This document shows positions 8,268-16,945 of a stretch of DNA of 49,731 nt, one piece after another. The position numbers were made by a program, and so were the translations under genes. Numbering within the stretch: the stretch's first letter is position 1; the number at the start of each line of letters is the position of its first letter. The notes under the pieces are model-generated. The model made no database searches. It saw only the letters and a program-made list of their open reading frames with translations, and was not told where the DNA came from. The stretch is from Bacillota bacterium (lineage in GTDB: Bacteria; Bacillota; Clostridia; Acetivibrionales; DSM-1351): positions 1 through 49,731 of the forward strand of contig JAEWSZ010000118.1 in the NCBI GenBank assembly GCA_023397905.1, written 5' to 3'.

Positions 8268-9965
8268 TTACTGGTTGGTTATCTGTGTGATACCGTCTGC
8301 GCCGGAGCTTATATCAACGGAGTAGGAACCGCTGCCTCTGTAGGAAAGGACCTTGATCTTATATATTCCCGCCGTAGCCGGAGTATAACTGATGGTTTCC
8401 TGTCTGCTTGTCCCTTCAGAGCTTGCTGCCAGTGTACCGCTTGGATTGTATAAAAATATATCGAAATCCTGTGAAGTTGTCCAGTTAGGCTGTATTAATG
8501 TAATAGAAATCGGATACTTTGTGTCTGGTATAGCAATTGTCAATTCATCGTATCTATTTGTGCCCGCGAGAGAATCAGCCTTATACAGGTGGATTGGTTC
8601 GGCGGGTTCCGTACCGGTAAAGCCGCCCGCAGCTTTAACTGCCGCATAACTGTCCAATCTGCCAAAACCGTAATCCAAATCCTGTCCTGTCGTTCCCCAG
8701 TCCTGCGCTGTTTCCGTTATATAGTTTACCACCTGTGCAGGCGTCAAATCGGGGTTGGCATCGAGAATTAATGCCGCCGTACCTGATGTGAAAGGAGTTG
8801 CCATGCTTGTGCCGCTATATGCCACATACTGATTTCTTGAATTGGCCCTTGCTGAAATTATATTGACCCCTGGAGCACTTATATCTGGTTTCAATCTGCC
8901 GTCGGCCGTAAGCCCTCTGCTGGAGAAATTCGCCAGAAAAAACCCTTTCTCACCCACATCTCCAAATGCCGCAACCGTCAAAGCCTTCGCCGCCGCCCCG
9001 GGAGAACCTATGGTCGCTTTTTGCGGCCCTGAATTTCCTGCCGCAACTACAGGTACAATTCCTGCATTAAAAGCGTTGTTAATTGCGAGAGATGTGGAAT
9101 CTGTGCCGTCAGAGCTTCCGGATGTCCCGAGACTTAAACTTATAATTCTTATGTTATATGTACTCTTGTTGGCTACAGCCCAATCAATTGCGGCCGTAAC
9201 ATTGCTCATGGTGCCGCTGCCTCTTGAATCAAGAACCTTCAGGCCAATAAGAGCAGCCCCCGGCGCCACTCCTTTATAATTTGCATTGCCATCACCGGCA
9301 CCTGCAACTATAGCTGAAACATGGGTGCCATGGCCGTTGTCATCATAGGGCGTTGTCCTGTTTCCGACCCAGTCCTTCCACGCAATGACCTTGTTTTCAT
9401 CCAGGTCCACATGGCTTGCATCGATACCTGTATCAATAACTGCAACTACAATGTCATTCTTTGTATATGTTCCAGGAGTGCCATCACGGTCGCCGTCAAT
9501 GCCTGGGAAGTCTGCTCTTGCCTTGCTTACCCCAAACCAGTCGGAGGCTGTATCAATTGTAGTATGTACCTCTTCATCATATTCCACCTGTTGGACCAGG
9601 TCCGACTTTTCCAGCTTGCTGATCTGACTTTTTGTCAGGTTAAAAGAGGCACCCGGTATAATTTCAAATTTGTGTTTAATATTTGGATTTCCAAGCAGAT
9701 TTTCTATAGAAGCGAATTCCTCATCCGTGAGCTTTTTATTGAATACGACTGTAACAGGAACTTCATCACTGTCTTTCGCCCCGGCGATTTTTTCCTCCAG
9801 GTTTACAAAAAGTTTGCTGTTTGGACTTTTTGTGATCTCATAGGATGACTTTTCAATTTCCACTACCCCTTCAGACGATTTAGCAAATACTAATGATTGT
9901 GTCCCTATTAATATAATTGAAAGTGTAAAAACAATAAATGATTTTAAAATTTTACTTTTTTTCAT
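8268..9965 (-). CDS. Secreted subtilisin-like serine protease with PPC domain
   Basis: A 565-residue S8 subtilase. It has a signal peptide (residues 1 to about 28, ending SLVFA) and an inhibitor-type propeptide (residues about 40-130). The catalytic domain shows Asp178 in VAVIDTGID, His212 in NGHGTHVSA and Ser387 in YSGTSMATP. The C-terminal 110 residues match a bacterial pre-peptidase C-terminal (PPC) beta-sandwich (DFDIFLYNPSG, YKIKVLSYRGSGSYSV). It would be exported, self-process and degrade protein outside the cell. The start at 9965 has AGGAG 8-10 bases upstream; an earlier in-frame ATG at 9995 does not. All three catalytic residues are intact, so the enzyme should be active. Confidence 0.95.
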   Translation of the reverse strand: MKKSKILKSFIVFTLSIILIGTQSLVFAKSSEGVVEIEKSSYEITKSPNSKLFVNLEEKIAGAKDSDEVPVTVVFNKKLTDEEFASIENLLGNPNIKHKFEIIPGASFNLTKSQISKLEKSDLVQQVEYDEEVHTTIDTASDWFGVSKARADFPGIDGDRDGTPGTYTKNDIVVAVIDTGIDASHVDLDENKVIAWKDWVGNRTTPYDDNGHGTHVSAIVAGAGDGNANYKGVAPGAALIGLKVLDSRGSGTMSNVTAAIDWAVANKSTYNIRIISLSLGTSGSSDGTDSTSLAINNAFNAGIVPVVAAGNSGPQKATIGSPGAAAKALTVAAFGDVGEKGFFLANFSSRGLTADGRLKPDISAPGVNIISARANSRNQYVAYSGTSMATPFTSGTAALILDANPDLTPAQVVNYITETAQDWGTTGQDLDYGFGRLDSYAAVKAAGGFTGTEPAEPIHLYKADSLAGTNRYDELTIAIPDTKYPISITLIQPNWTTSQDFDIFLYNPSGTLAASSEGTSRQETISYTPATAGIYKIKVLSYRGSGSYSVDISSGADGITQITNQ

Positions 9966-10031
9966 AAAATTATCTCCTCTCGAGTCTTCTGTCAAGTTTT
10001 AAAAGTGATTTGATAAATTGTGAAATTAAAA

Positions 10032-10070
10032 TCACGATTTGGATATATTTGGAGATCTAATTTTATTCAT
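10032..10070 (-). CDS. Possible 12-residue peptide upstream of the protease
   Basis: A tiny frame MNKIRSPNISKS starts at 10070 behind GGTAGGTG. It sits in the untranslated leader of the subtilase gene, directly after another small frame (10076-10168). No family is recognised. It may be a leader peptide or chance. Confidence 0.2.
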   Translation of the reverse strand: MNKIRSPNISKS

Positions 10071-10075
10071 AATTT

Positions 10076-10168
10076 TCACCTACCTTGTTTTTTATTCAAC
10101 ATACCCAGAAGGTAAGTTGTCAGTAATGCAATAATCCAATACATACTTGCATTTCTTGCATCATACAT
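10076..10168 (-). CDS. Possible 30-residue hydrophobic peptide
   Basis: A short frame with a central hydrophobic segment (MYWIIALLTTYLLGM) and a basic tail (NKKQGR), the profile of a one-span membrane peptide. It has no good ribosome-binding site. It lies between a candidate structured leader (10225-10300) and the secreted protease. It could be a real small membrane peptide, but the evidence is only composition and position. Confidence 0.25.
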   Translation of the reverse strand: MYDARNASMYWIIALLTTYLLGMLNKKQGR

Positions 10169-10192
10169 AAAAAATAGGATGGTGTTTTACTG

Positions 10193-10300
10193 AAGTTTAT
10201 TAATGATAAATAAACTTATCCAGATCTATCAGATACCGGTTAAAAACTTTACACCGTATTATGTAAAGCATAGCCCGATCCCGGAGTTTTATCTGATAGA
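10193..10300. other. Candidate structured RNA element upstream of the protease
   Basis: Nested complementary segments are visible: an outer perfect 11-bp pair TCTATCAGATA (10225-10235) with TATCTGATAGA (10290-10300), an inner CCGG (10236-10239) with CCGG (10281-10284), and CTTTAC (10247-10252) with GTAAAG (10263-10268). A separate perfect 9-bp inverted repeat (AAGTTTATT / AATAAACTT, 10193-10217) lies next to it. Between OYE (ends 10454) and the protease (starts 9965), this is where a leader or riboswitch-like element would be. It matches no riboswitch consensus I know. Confidence 0.35.
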
Positions 10301-10453
10301 GAAAATGAAAGAGCTTGTCTTCATTAATCATTTTAAATAATATAACACTTATACCATATGGATGTCAATGGTAAATATGTATATTTTAACTAATTTCTAA
10401 ATAAAAAAGTAAATTTCACTTTAAATAAAAGTTGAATCAGGATTTAATCTTAC

Positions 10454-11506
10454 TTAAATTCCATTATCTCCATTTAAAATACATTTAAGGTCATCCGTAC
10501 CTGTACACTTATTGCATGAAATACACCTGGATTTCCTGACATCTCCGCTTGCCCAGCGGTTTACAAGATCGGGTTCCGCAATAAAAGGACGGCTCATTGC
10601 AAAATAACCGATTGATGTAGAGGAAAGTATATCATTGATGGCATCAATATCCCGGAGGCCTCCCGTCAAAATCACAGGCGGCCTATTCTCCCCCGCAATT
10701 TTCTCCGCATACTCTCTGAAATAGGAAGAAGTTTTCAGTGAGTACCATGCGCCGCTTACTTCAATGGCGTCTGCTCCGGCCTGTGCCAGCTTTTCACAGG
10801 CTGTTAAAAAGCCCTGCAGAGTTATGCCGTCATCCATTCCGTCCGTACAGTTTATTTTCACAAGCACCGGGTACTCGCTGCCGACCATTTCCCTGACAAG
10901 CCGGTATGTCTCCAGAAGCATTCTGGCACGGTTTTCATCTGTTCCACCGTATTCGTCTGTACGGCGATTGTAGTGCGGGGTCAAAAACTGACTGAGCAGA
11001 AAACCGTGTGCGCCATGGATTTCCACTCCGTCAAAGCCGGCCTGTTTTGCCCGGACAGCAGCCTTTGCAAAAGCAGTCCGGATATCTATTATGTCCTGCT
11101 TTTGCATTTCAACAGGTGTCATATGAGTGTTTAAATTTTCAACCGCACTCGGCCCCAGTGTTTTTCCGCCGGATATATCTGTCATGATAAGAGAACCGCA
11201 GTGTACCAGCTGAAGAATTATATTGACATTGTAACTATGAACCATATTGGTCAGCTTTCTGTATTCCTGTATAAAGGAATCATCATAAATACCCAGCATT
11301 CCATTCCCACATGGATAACCTGCTACATAGGCAAAGCCCGTAATAATTGTACCGGCACCGCCTTTAGCAAGGGCTTCATAAACTTCAAAATCCTTTTCCG
11401 TATAATGCCCGTCAATGGCATGTCGTTCTCCTGTTGCAGCCCGGATTAGGCGATTTTTCAATTTTAAATTTCCCATTTGCGTTTGATCAAAGACACTTTT
11501 ATTCAT
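10454..11506 (-). CDS. NADH:flavin oxidoreductase, Old Yellow Enzyme family
   Basis: A 350-residue FMN-binding TIM-barrel oxidoreductase. It shows the family's QLVHCGS strand, the GVEIHGAHGFLLSQFLTPHYN active-site segment with paired histidine region, RTDEYGG, and the FMN phosphate region ILTGGLRD. It ends with RCISCNKCTGTDDLKC, a cysteine cluster like the iron-sulfur site at the barrel end of dienoyl-CoA-reductase-type members, but the long C-terminal NAD-binding half of those enzymes is absent. It would reduce activated C=C bonds of an unknown substrate. AAGGAG lies just before the start. It is 13 bp downstream of a SnoaL/NTF2-like gene, so the two form an operon. Confidence 0.9.
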   Translation of the reverse strand: MNKSVFDQTQMGNLKLKNRLIRAATGERHAIDGHYTEKDFEVYEALAKGGAGTIITGFAYVAGYPCGNGMLGIYDDSFIQEYRKLTNMVHSYNVNIILQLVHCGSLIMTDISGGKTLGPSAVENLNTHMTPVEMQKQDIIDIRTAFAKAAVRAKQAGFDGVEIHGAHGFLLSQFLTPHYNRRTDEYGGTDENRARMLLETYRLVREMVGSEYPVLVKINCTDGMDDGITLQGFLTACEKLAQAGADAIEVSGAWYSLKTSSYFREYAEKIAGENRPPVILTGGLRDIDAINDILSSTSIGYFAMSRPFIAEPDLVNRWASGDVRKSRCISCNKCTGTDDLKCILNGDNGI

Positions 11507-11519
11507 TCAATGCACTCCT

Positions 11520-11984
11520 TTATATCTGTTCTTCATTCAAGGTATGCGTATCAACCCACTGAATATACAAATCGCGTTTCTTGAACAGCCACATACCGTT
11601 CAGCTTCACAAACACATCCTTATAGCGTATAGCCATCACCATCATTGTCCGTTTTCCATCGACAAGCTTGATGTGATGGGCCAGGTTATAGGTTTCTCCC
11701 GTGGCCTGTTGGCCGTCTGGATCCACAGTGAGCAGGCTTTGACCGTTAAAATGGAAGGTCTGCAGGTACTGCTTCAGAGCCTTAAAGCCCTCAATTAAAT
11801 CATTCCGGTTTTCAATATGTCCAGCCGGCTCTTCCGCCTCCGGGGAAGAAAAGATATTTACAACAGCATCCGCCGTAAATAAATCGGCTTGTTTTTCGGC
11901 CTGCCTGGTATCCGCATAGTGGGCATAAAGGGCCAGCAGGTCGTTTATCTCTTGTTTGTCAATAAATTGATTATTCATATTCAT
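11520..11984 (-). CDS. SnoaL/NTF2-like protein
   Basis: A 154-residue protein with the features of a SnoaL_4-type alpha+beta cone: an N-terminal helix (INDLLALYAHYADTRQ), ADLFTADAVVNIF, and a C-terminal sheet (YKDVFVKLNGMWLFKKRDLYIQW). Members act as small-molecule isomerases, dehydratases or hydroxylating enzymes, or only bind ligands; which applies here cannot be told. The start at 11984 is chosen over the ATG at 11999 because AGGAGGT precedes it at good spacing. It is co-transcribed with the downstream OYE gene and downstream of a TetR gene, which suggests one small detoxification or redox unit. Confidence 0.8.
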   Translation of the reverse strand: MNMNNQFIDKQEINDLLALYAHYADTRQAEKQADLFTADAVVNIFSSPEAEEPAGHIENRNDLIEGFKALKQYLQTFHFNGQSLLTVDPDGQQATGETYNLAHHIKLVDGKRTMMVMAIRYKDVFVKLNGMWLFKKRDLYIQWVDTHTLNEEQI

Positions 11985-12030
11985 TTTTACCTCCTTCATA
12001 ATCGAATGCTCGTTTATAGATAGCCATATT

Positions 12031-12054
12031 TATAAATGGAAAACTCCATTTATA
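12031..12054. promoter_or_regulatory. Perfect inverted repeat before the SnoaL-OYE operon
   Basis: TATAAATGGA and TCCATTTATA are perfect 10-bp arms with a 4-bp centre. It lies between the stop of the TetR gene (12064) and the start of the SnoaL-like gene (11984). There is no T run, so an operator is more likely than a terminator. Confidence 0.45.
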
Positions 12055-12063
12055 CTGTGTGTA

Positions 12064-12639
12064 TTAAGCCTTGATAGCATCCCAGCTGATTCGGACGATT
12101 TGATCAAATTCCGCCTGATCGAAGGCCTTATTTTCTTTAATATACTTTTTCCCCAACTGCGTTACCGGGAAATAGCAGTAGCTCAATAATAAATCGGAAG
12201 CGGCCTGCTTGAGCAAATTTTCACTTTTCCCTTTTTCAACCAGCTCATGATGAGGTTTGAAGAACCACATGGCTTCCTCCGAACATAACCGTCCTATAAA
12301 TGGAGAATTTGAAAATTGCTCCAGAAACATAAAGTCCTCCTGGTTATTAAGAATAAACTCCATCAGGTTCTTCATAATTAATTCGAATGTTACTTCCATA
12401 GGAGAGCCTTTCTTATCGATGCCGTGAAGCATGGCAATGCTCAGCTTCTCCTTTACATTCAAATATAACTTTTTCAGCATGTCCTCCTTGTTCTCAAAAT
12501 AAACATAAATCGTCGCTTGAGATACATTTGCCCGTTTCGAAATTTTGGACATAGAAATTTCCGCAAATCCAATTTCATTCAAAAGTTGGATGGTCGCACG
12601 AAAAATTGCTTCATTTTTGTTTTCATCTCTATTTCTCAT
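12064..12639 (-). CDS. TetR/AcrR-family transcriptional regulator
   Basis: A 191-residue regulator. The helix-turn-helix is typical: ATIQLLNEIGFAEISMSKISKRANVSQATIYVYFENKEDM (here read in parts, residues about 12-52). I place the start at 12639, after a palindromic AACGATCGTT element; an upstream in-frame start at 12675 would put that palindrome inside the coding region. It is followed by the SnoaL-like and OYE genes on the same strand and probably controls them. It is also divergent from the EndoQ-helicase gene. Confidence 0.88.
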   Translation of the reverse strand: MRNRDENKNEAIFRATIQLLNEIGFAEISMSKISKRANVSQATIYVYFENKEDMLKKLYLNVKEKLSIAMLHGIDKKGSPMEVTFELIMKNLMEFILNNQEDFMFLEQFSNSPFIGRLCSEEAMWFFKPHHELVEKGKSENLLKQAASDLLLSYCYFPVTQLGKKYIKENKAFDQAEFDQIVRISWDAIKA

Positions 12640-12650
12640 ACAATCTATAA

Positions 12651-12664
12651 TAAACGATCGTTCA
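12651..12664. promoter_or_regulatory. TetR-type operator
   Basis: TAAACGATCGTTCA contains the perfect palindrome AACGATCGTT (12653-12662) immediately upstream of the TetR start, a common position and form for autoregulation by this family. Confidence 0.5.
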
Positions 12665-12798
12665 GTTAACGTCAAGCTTTAATTATCACTCCGTTTTTGG
12701 TATATGTTACCGCTCATATCAGTCAAAGCCTTCCGCTTCCAAAAAAAGAAATATTATAGTATAATAAGTCAAAACCAATACAAATGCAGGTATATATT

Positions 12799-15700
12799 AT
12801 GTTTATTGCTGATTTACATATTCATTCGAAATATTCCAGAGCTACGAGCAAGGAATGCATACCCGAAATTCTCGAACTATGGGCGCGGCGGAAGGGTCTC
12901 GATCTGATCGGTACCGGAGATTTCACTCATCCGGCCTGGCGTGCGGAGCTTAAGGAAAAACTTGTCCCTTCGGAAGATGGGCTGTATATGCTGAAAAAGG
13001 AGTTCTACCAGGAAGCCGATATGGCAAATGCGGCTTCCCATCCCCGTTTCCTCCTTTCCAGTGAAATAAGCTCCATATACAAAAAGAACGGAAAAGTGCG
13101 GAAAGTCCATAATCTGATCCTCCTTCCCAGTCTTGAGGCTGCCGAAGCCTTATCTCTACGTCTTGAGGCCATCGGCAATCTGCATTCCGACGGCAGGCCG
13201 ATTTTGGGCCTTGACAGCAAGGAGCTTCTGAATATCACCCTTGATGTGTGCCCGGAGGCCATATTCATTCCCGCACATATATGGACTCCCCATTTTTCCC
13301 TGTTTGGGGCATATTCAGGGTTTGATGATATTACGGAATGTTTTGAAGATCTGACAGGCTGCATTCACGCGCTTGAAACAGGGCTTTCCTCTGATCCGGC
13401 CATGAACTGGCGCCTTTCGGCACTGGACAAGTTCACGCTGGTCTCAAACTCCGATGCCCATTCCCCGGGTAATCTTGCAAGGGAAGCCAACCTTTTTGAC
13501 ACCGCACTTTCCTATCCACATATATCACGGGCCCTTCAGAACCGGGATACCGGGGAATTCCACGGCACAATTGAATTTTTTCCCGAGGAAGGGAAATACC
13601 ACTACGACGGGCACAGGGTCTGCAAGGTGTGTATGAAGCCTGCGGATACCAAAGCCGCCTCAGGCGTATGCCCCGTGTGCGGCGGCAGGATCACGGTGGG
13701 AGTACTCCACCGTGTAGAGGCCCTGGCGGACCGGGACGAAGGCTTTGTCCTGCCCGGGGCAAAGCACTTTGAAAGCCTTGTCCCTCTCCACGAGGTGATT
13801 GCGGCTTCCATGGGAATGACCACTTCAAGCATAAAGGTAAAGAAAAATTACGACAGTCTGATACACGACCTGGGGCCGGAGCTTTTCATCCTCCGGAAGG
13901 CAGCCCTTGAGGATATTGAACAGAAGGCGGGGGCACTGATTGCCGAGGGCATCCGCAAGCTGCGCTGCGGCAATGTGGAAATCCAGCCCGGCTACGATGG
14001 GGAATACGGTAAAATTAAAATCATGGATAAAATAGAAATTGACCGGATTTCCGGTCAACTCTCCCTGCTTACCGGGCAGGAAGACGTAAAGCTATCCACA
14101 CCCAAAACAGTACCGGCTCCCCAAAAAGCTGCCCGTGAGGCCGCTCCGGCTCCGGATTTAACGGCCGCCACCCTGCAAATCAAAAGCAGGGACCTCGCTG
14201 CTGAAGAGTCTGAGCATATGCCCTACGGATTAAACCGTGAGCAGTGGGAAGCAGTTTCCGCCCATGAGCCTGCCATCTCAGTCATCGCCGGTCCCGGAAC
14301 AGGCAAAACAAAAACGCTTGTCAGCCGCATCGCCTATCTTGTTGAAGAATGCGGCGTAGCCCCTTCCGGGATAACCGCCGTCACCTTTACCAATAAGGCC
14401 GCCGGCGAGATGCGCGCCCGGCTGGAAAAGCATTTTAAAAATAAGCGTACCGTAAAGGCCATGAACATAGGTACTTTTCATTCCATATGCCTGCAAATTC
14501 TGTCAAAGCGAAACCGTAACACCGGTAATGCTGATATGCCGGTGATTGGCGAAGCGGATGCGCTTTCCATCGTCAAGGATATTTCAGGCAGTCTTGGTTT
14601 AAAAAATTCTCCCCGTGATATTTTAAAGGGAATCTCCCTGATAAAAAACGGCGTGCCGCCCACGGATGAAAGCGGTAATGTCCCGCCGCCGGTATATGAT
14701 TTGTATAATGCACAGCTCAAGCAGTACGGCGTTTTAGATTACGACGACATTCTGCTGAATGTACTTGAACTTTTTGAACACAGGGACACGAATATTATTG
14801 AAAATAAAAGCCTTCCTGATTCCTTCTCCCACATCCTGGTAGATGAATTCCAGGATATAAACTCAGTCCAATACAGGCTTGTCAGAGAGTGGAGCAGGAA
14901 CAGTTCCGGAATTTTTATTATCGGAGATCCCAACCAGTCCATCTATGGCTTCAGAGGCTCGGATTTCCGCTATTTTGAACAGTTTTTCCAGGACTATCCC
15001 CATACCCGGAAAGTTAATCTTATCCGGAATTACCGTTCAACACCCGAAATTATTCACTGTGCCAAATCGGTCATTTCAGGTAAAACCGCCGGAGGGCGTG
15101 AACTTGCTCTGGAAGCGCGAAGGGAACACGGCTCCAAAGTACGCCTTCTGGAGGCGAAGGATGCATTTTCAGAAGCACTGTTTGTCGCAAAGGAGATCAA
15201 CCGCATGGTAGGCGGCATTGATATGCTCGACGCCCAGGGCTCCTCTGCCGTGCGCGGGAAAAGATCTGCCGCAGGACATCTGAGAGGCTTTTCCGAAATG
15301 GCCGTATTGTACCGTACTAACCGCCAGGCGGATATCCTTGAGCAATGTTTGTTAAAAGAGGGCATCCCCTATGTAGTTGCCGGGCGGGATGATTTCCTTT
15401 CCGATCCGGAGGTCCGCAGGACGGTCGCATTTTTTCAATTTTTGCTCAATCCGGAGGATCTCATTTCCTTGCGGTCATGCCTGAAATATGAAAACATTCT
15501 CCCTGCTGACCTTGTGCAAAAGTTACTTGAAAGCTATGCCGCAGTTGAAAAGAGCATTTCATCCCTTGACAATCTCCTGAAAAGTTTGGAGCCGCCTTAT
15601 GCCCCGGACAGTTTTCAGCCATTGCCGGAGCTGTTCCGGAAATATGAATCTCTCGTGCTCAGGGAGAAACCCCGGAAACTGATTGAAGCCTGGATGAGTG

Positions 15701-16146
15701 ACATAAGCCTGCCGGAGTCCAGGTCTATGGAAATGCTTTTAAATACATCAATTATGTATGATAAAATGCCCTCCTTTCTTCGCAACCTCATACTGGGGAA
15801 TGAAAGCGATCTGGTAAGAAGCGGAGGAAAAATATATTCTCCTGATGCTGTCACGCTCATGACTCTGCATGGATCAAAGGTCCTTGAATTTCCTGTCGTG
15901 TTCCTGTGCGGCGTAACGGAAGATACGATACCCTTCAGAAACCGAAGCGGCAATTGTAACCTCCATGAAGAGAGACGGCTTTTTTATGTGGGTGTAACAA
16001 GGGCGCAGGATGAGCTCCTCCTGTTGACTCCCGGCTCCCCCTCCTCCTTCCTTGCCGATATTCCGGCGGGAGCCCTTGTGAAAGAGAATGCTTTTTCGCA
16101 CAAGCAAGCGCCTGCGTTTAAGCAGCTGAGCTTTTTCGATACATAA
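12799..16146 (+). CDS. Endonuclease-Q-like PHP nuclease fused to UvrD/PcrA-type helicase
   Basis: A 1115-residue two-part protein. Residues 1 to about 410 match the endonuclease Q family: PHP metal motifs DLHIHSKYS (H7, H9), GTGDFTHP, PAHIWTPHF and SNSDAHS (D219, H221), then a zinc site CxxC-x12-CxxC at C275, C278, C291 and C294. EndoQ nicks DNA 5' of deaminated bases. After a linker (about 430-475), residues about 480-1115 form a superfamily 1 helicase: Walker A GPGTGKT (498-504), DEFQD (about 682), GDPNQSIYGFRG, NYRSTPEI, LHGSKVLEFPVVF and YVGVTRAQDE. All helicase motifs are present. The start could also be at 12784; neither has a strong ribosome-binding site. It is a single-gene unit between a TetR gene and an FtsX operon. 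Inference: nick at a damaged base and unwind from the nick. Confidence 0.92.
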   Translation: MFIADLHIHSKYSRATSKECIPEILELWARRKGLDLIGTGDFTHPAWRAELKEKLVPSEDGLYMLKKEFYQEADMANAASHPRFLLSSEISSIYKKNGKVRKVHNLILLPSLEAAEALSLRLEAIGNLHSDGRPILGLDSKELLNITLDVCPEAIFIPAHIWTPHFSLFGAYSGFDDITECFEDLTGCIHALETGLSSDPAMNWRLSALDKFTLVSNSDAHSPGNLAREANLFDTALSYPHISRALQNRDTGEFHGTIEFFPEEGKYHYDGHRVCKVCMKPADTKAASGVCPVCGGRITVGVLHRVEALADRDEGFVLPGAKHFESLVPLHEVIAASMGMTTSSIKVKKNYDSLIHDLGPELFILRKAALEDIEQKAGALIAEGIRKLRCGNVEIQPGYDGEYGKIKIMDKIEIDRISGQLSLLTGQEDVKLSTPKTVPAPQKAAREAAPAPDLTAATLQIKSRDLAAEESEHMPYGLNREQWEAVSAHEPAISVIAGPGTGKTKTLVSRIAYLVEECGVAPSGITAVTFTNKAAGEMRARLEKHFKNKRTVKAMNIGTFHSICLQILSKRNRNTGNADMPVIGEADALSIVKDISGSLGLKNSPRDILKGISLIKNGVPPTDESGNVPPPVYDLYNAQLKQYGVLDYDDILLNVLELFEHRDTNIIENKSLPDSFSHILVDEFQDINSVQYRLVREWSRNSSGIFIIGDPNQSIYGFRGSDFRYFEQFFQDYPHTRKVNLIRNYRSTPEIIHCAKSVISGKTAGGRELALEARREHGSKVRLLEAKDAFSEALFVAKEINRMVGGIDMLDAQGSSAVRGKRSAAGHLRGFSEMAVLYRTNRQADILEQCLLKEGIPYVVAGRDDFLSDPEVRRTVAFFQFLLNPEDLISLRSCLKYENILPADLVQKLLESYAAVEKSISSLDNLLKSLEPPYAPDSFQPLPELFRKYESLVLREKPRKLIEAWMSDISLPESRSMEMLLNTSIMYDKMPSFLRNLILGNESDLVRSGGKIYSPDAVTLMTLHGSKVLEFPVVFLCGVTEDTIPFRNRSGNCNLHEERRLFYVGVTRAQDELLLLTPGSPSSFLADIPAGALVKENAFSHKQAPAFKQLSFFDT

Positions 16147-16180
16147 AACAGGGCTTTCTCCCCATCTGCTTTGCTGTTTT
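16145..16180 (+). terminator. Probable terminator of the EndoQ-helicase gene
   Basis: AAAACAG (16145-16151) pairs with CTGTTTT (16174-16180), with added GC pairing inside (GGGC/GCTTT region) and a T run at the end. It begins at the stop codon of the helicase gene. Confidence 0.4.
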
Positions 16181-16203
16181 TATCCAGTATCCGCACATTG
16201 CCT

Positions 16204-16229
16204 TCCGGGAATACATTAAAATTCCCGGA
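16204..16229. repeat. Perfect 9-bp inverted repeat in a convergent gap
   Basis: TCCGGGAAT and ATTCCCGGA flank an 8-base AT loop between the helicase gene and the convergent FtsX operon. The stem is stable, but there is no T run on either side; it may serve as a 3' end hairpin for either transcript. Confidence 0.4.
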
Positions 16230-16286
16230 TATTGGCCCGTTGAAGCTATACCCCAATTTAAATAGAGTTAGAGGTCCTACTTTTCA

Positions 16287-16934
16287 TTATGTGCCGGCTG
16301 CGGTATCCGTTCTGATTGCACCACCGCTGATTCTCAGCACGACATCAGCTTCAGTTGCAAGTTCTTTACTGTGAGTGGCGACGATAACGCATTTCCCGTC
16401 AATATGGGCACTGCGTTTTAGAATATTGATGATATCCCATGCTGTCGCCTCGTCCAGATTACCGGTAGGCTCATCGGCAAGCAATACCCTTGCCTCGCTT
16501 GCTAAAGCCCGCGCAATAGCAACGCGCTGCTGTTGACCGCCGGAAAGTTGCAAAACCCCGCGTTGCTGATCATTTTCGCGTATTCCCACACTTTCCAGTA
16601 GTAGTTTAGGGTTGCCTTTACCACCAAGCATGACGTTTTCGAGCGGTGTTAAATAGTCAATAAGATTGTAGCTCTGGAACACAAGGGAAATGTTATGCTT
16701 TCTGTGATAGTTTAATCCACGTTTTGAAATATCACTGCCTTTATAGCAAATCTGTCCCCCAATTGGGGAGTCCAGCCCTGCCAGCAGTGAAAGAAGTGTT
16801 GTTTTTCCTGAACCACTGGGGCCAAGTATGGCATATACTTTACCAGTCTCAAATACGACACTGATATCTTTCAAAACCAATCTTTTCTTATTGGTTTTGT
16901 AAAAATAGGATATATTTTTGGCTTCTAAGACCAT
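16287..16934 (-). CDS. ABC transporter ATP-binding protein (FtsX/MacB-type partner)
   Basis: A 215-residue ATPase of the LolD/MacB type: Walker A GPSGSGKTT, Q-loop LVFQSYNLIDYLTPLENV, signature LSGGQQQRVAIARAL, Walker B VLLADEPTGNLD and a switch histidine in VATHSKE. It is the last gene of a four-gene leftward operon (lipoprotein, two FtsX-type permeases, ATPase), 11 bp after the second permease. It would power those permeases at the cytoplasmic membrane. Such sets next to a two-component system often mediate efflux or resistance to envelope-active peptides. Confidence 0.95.
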   Translation of the reverse strand: MVLEAKNISYFYKTNKKRLVLKDISVVFETGKVYAILGPSGSGKTTLLSLLAGLDSPIGGQICYKGSDISKRGLNYHRKHNISLVFQSYNLIDYLTPLENVMLGGKGNPKLLLESVGIRENDQQRGVLQLSGGQQQRVAIARALASEARVLLADEPTGNLDEATAWDIINILKRSAHIDGKCVIVATHSKELATEADVVLRISGGAIRTDTAAGT

Positions 16935-16945
16935 ATCAATTCCTC

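Noticed and set aside
8842..9848. Two long plus-strand frames within the subtilase gene
   Set aside because: Shadows of a gene whose catalytic triad and signal peptide are all in place.
10454..12639. The SnoaL-like/OYE pair as part of a biosynthetic gene cluster
   Set aside because: Only two enzymes and one regulator are present, with no synthase or carrier protein nearby; a small redox or detoxification unit is the simpler reading.
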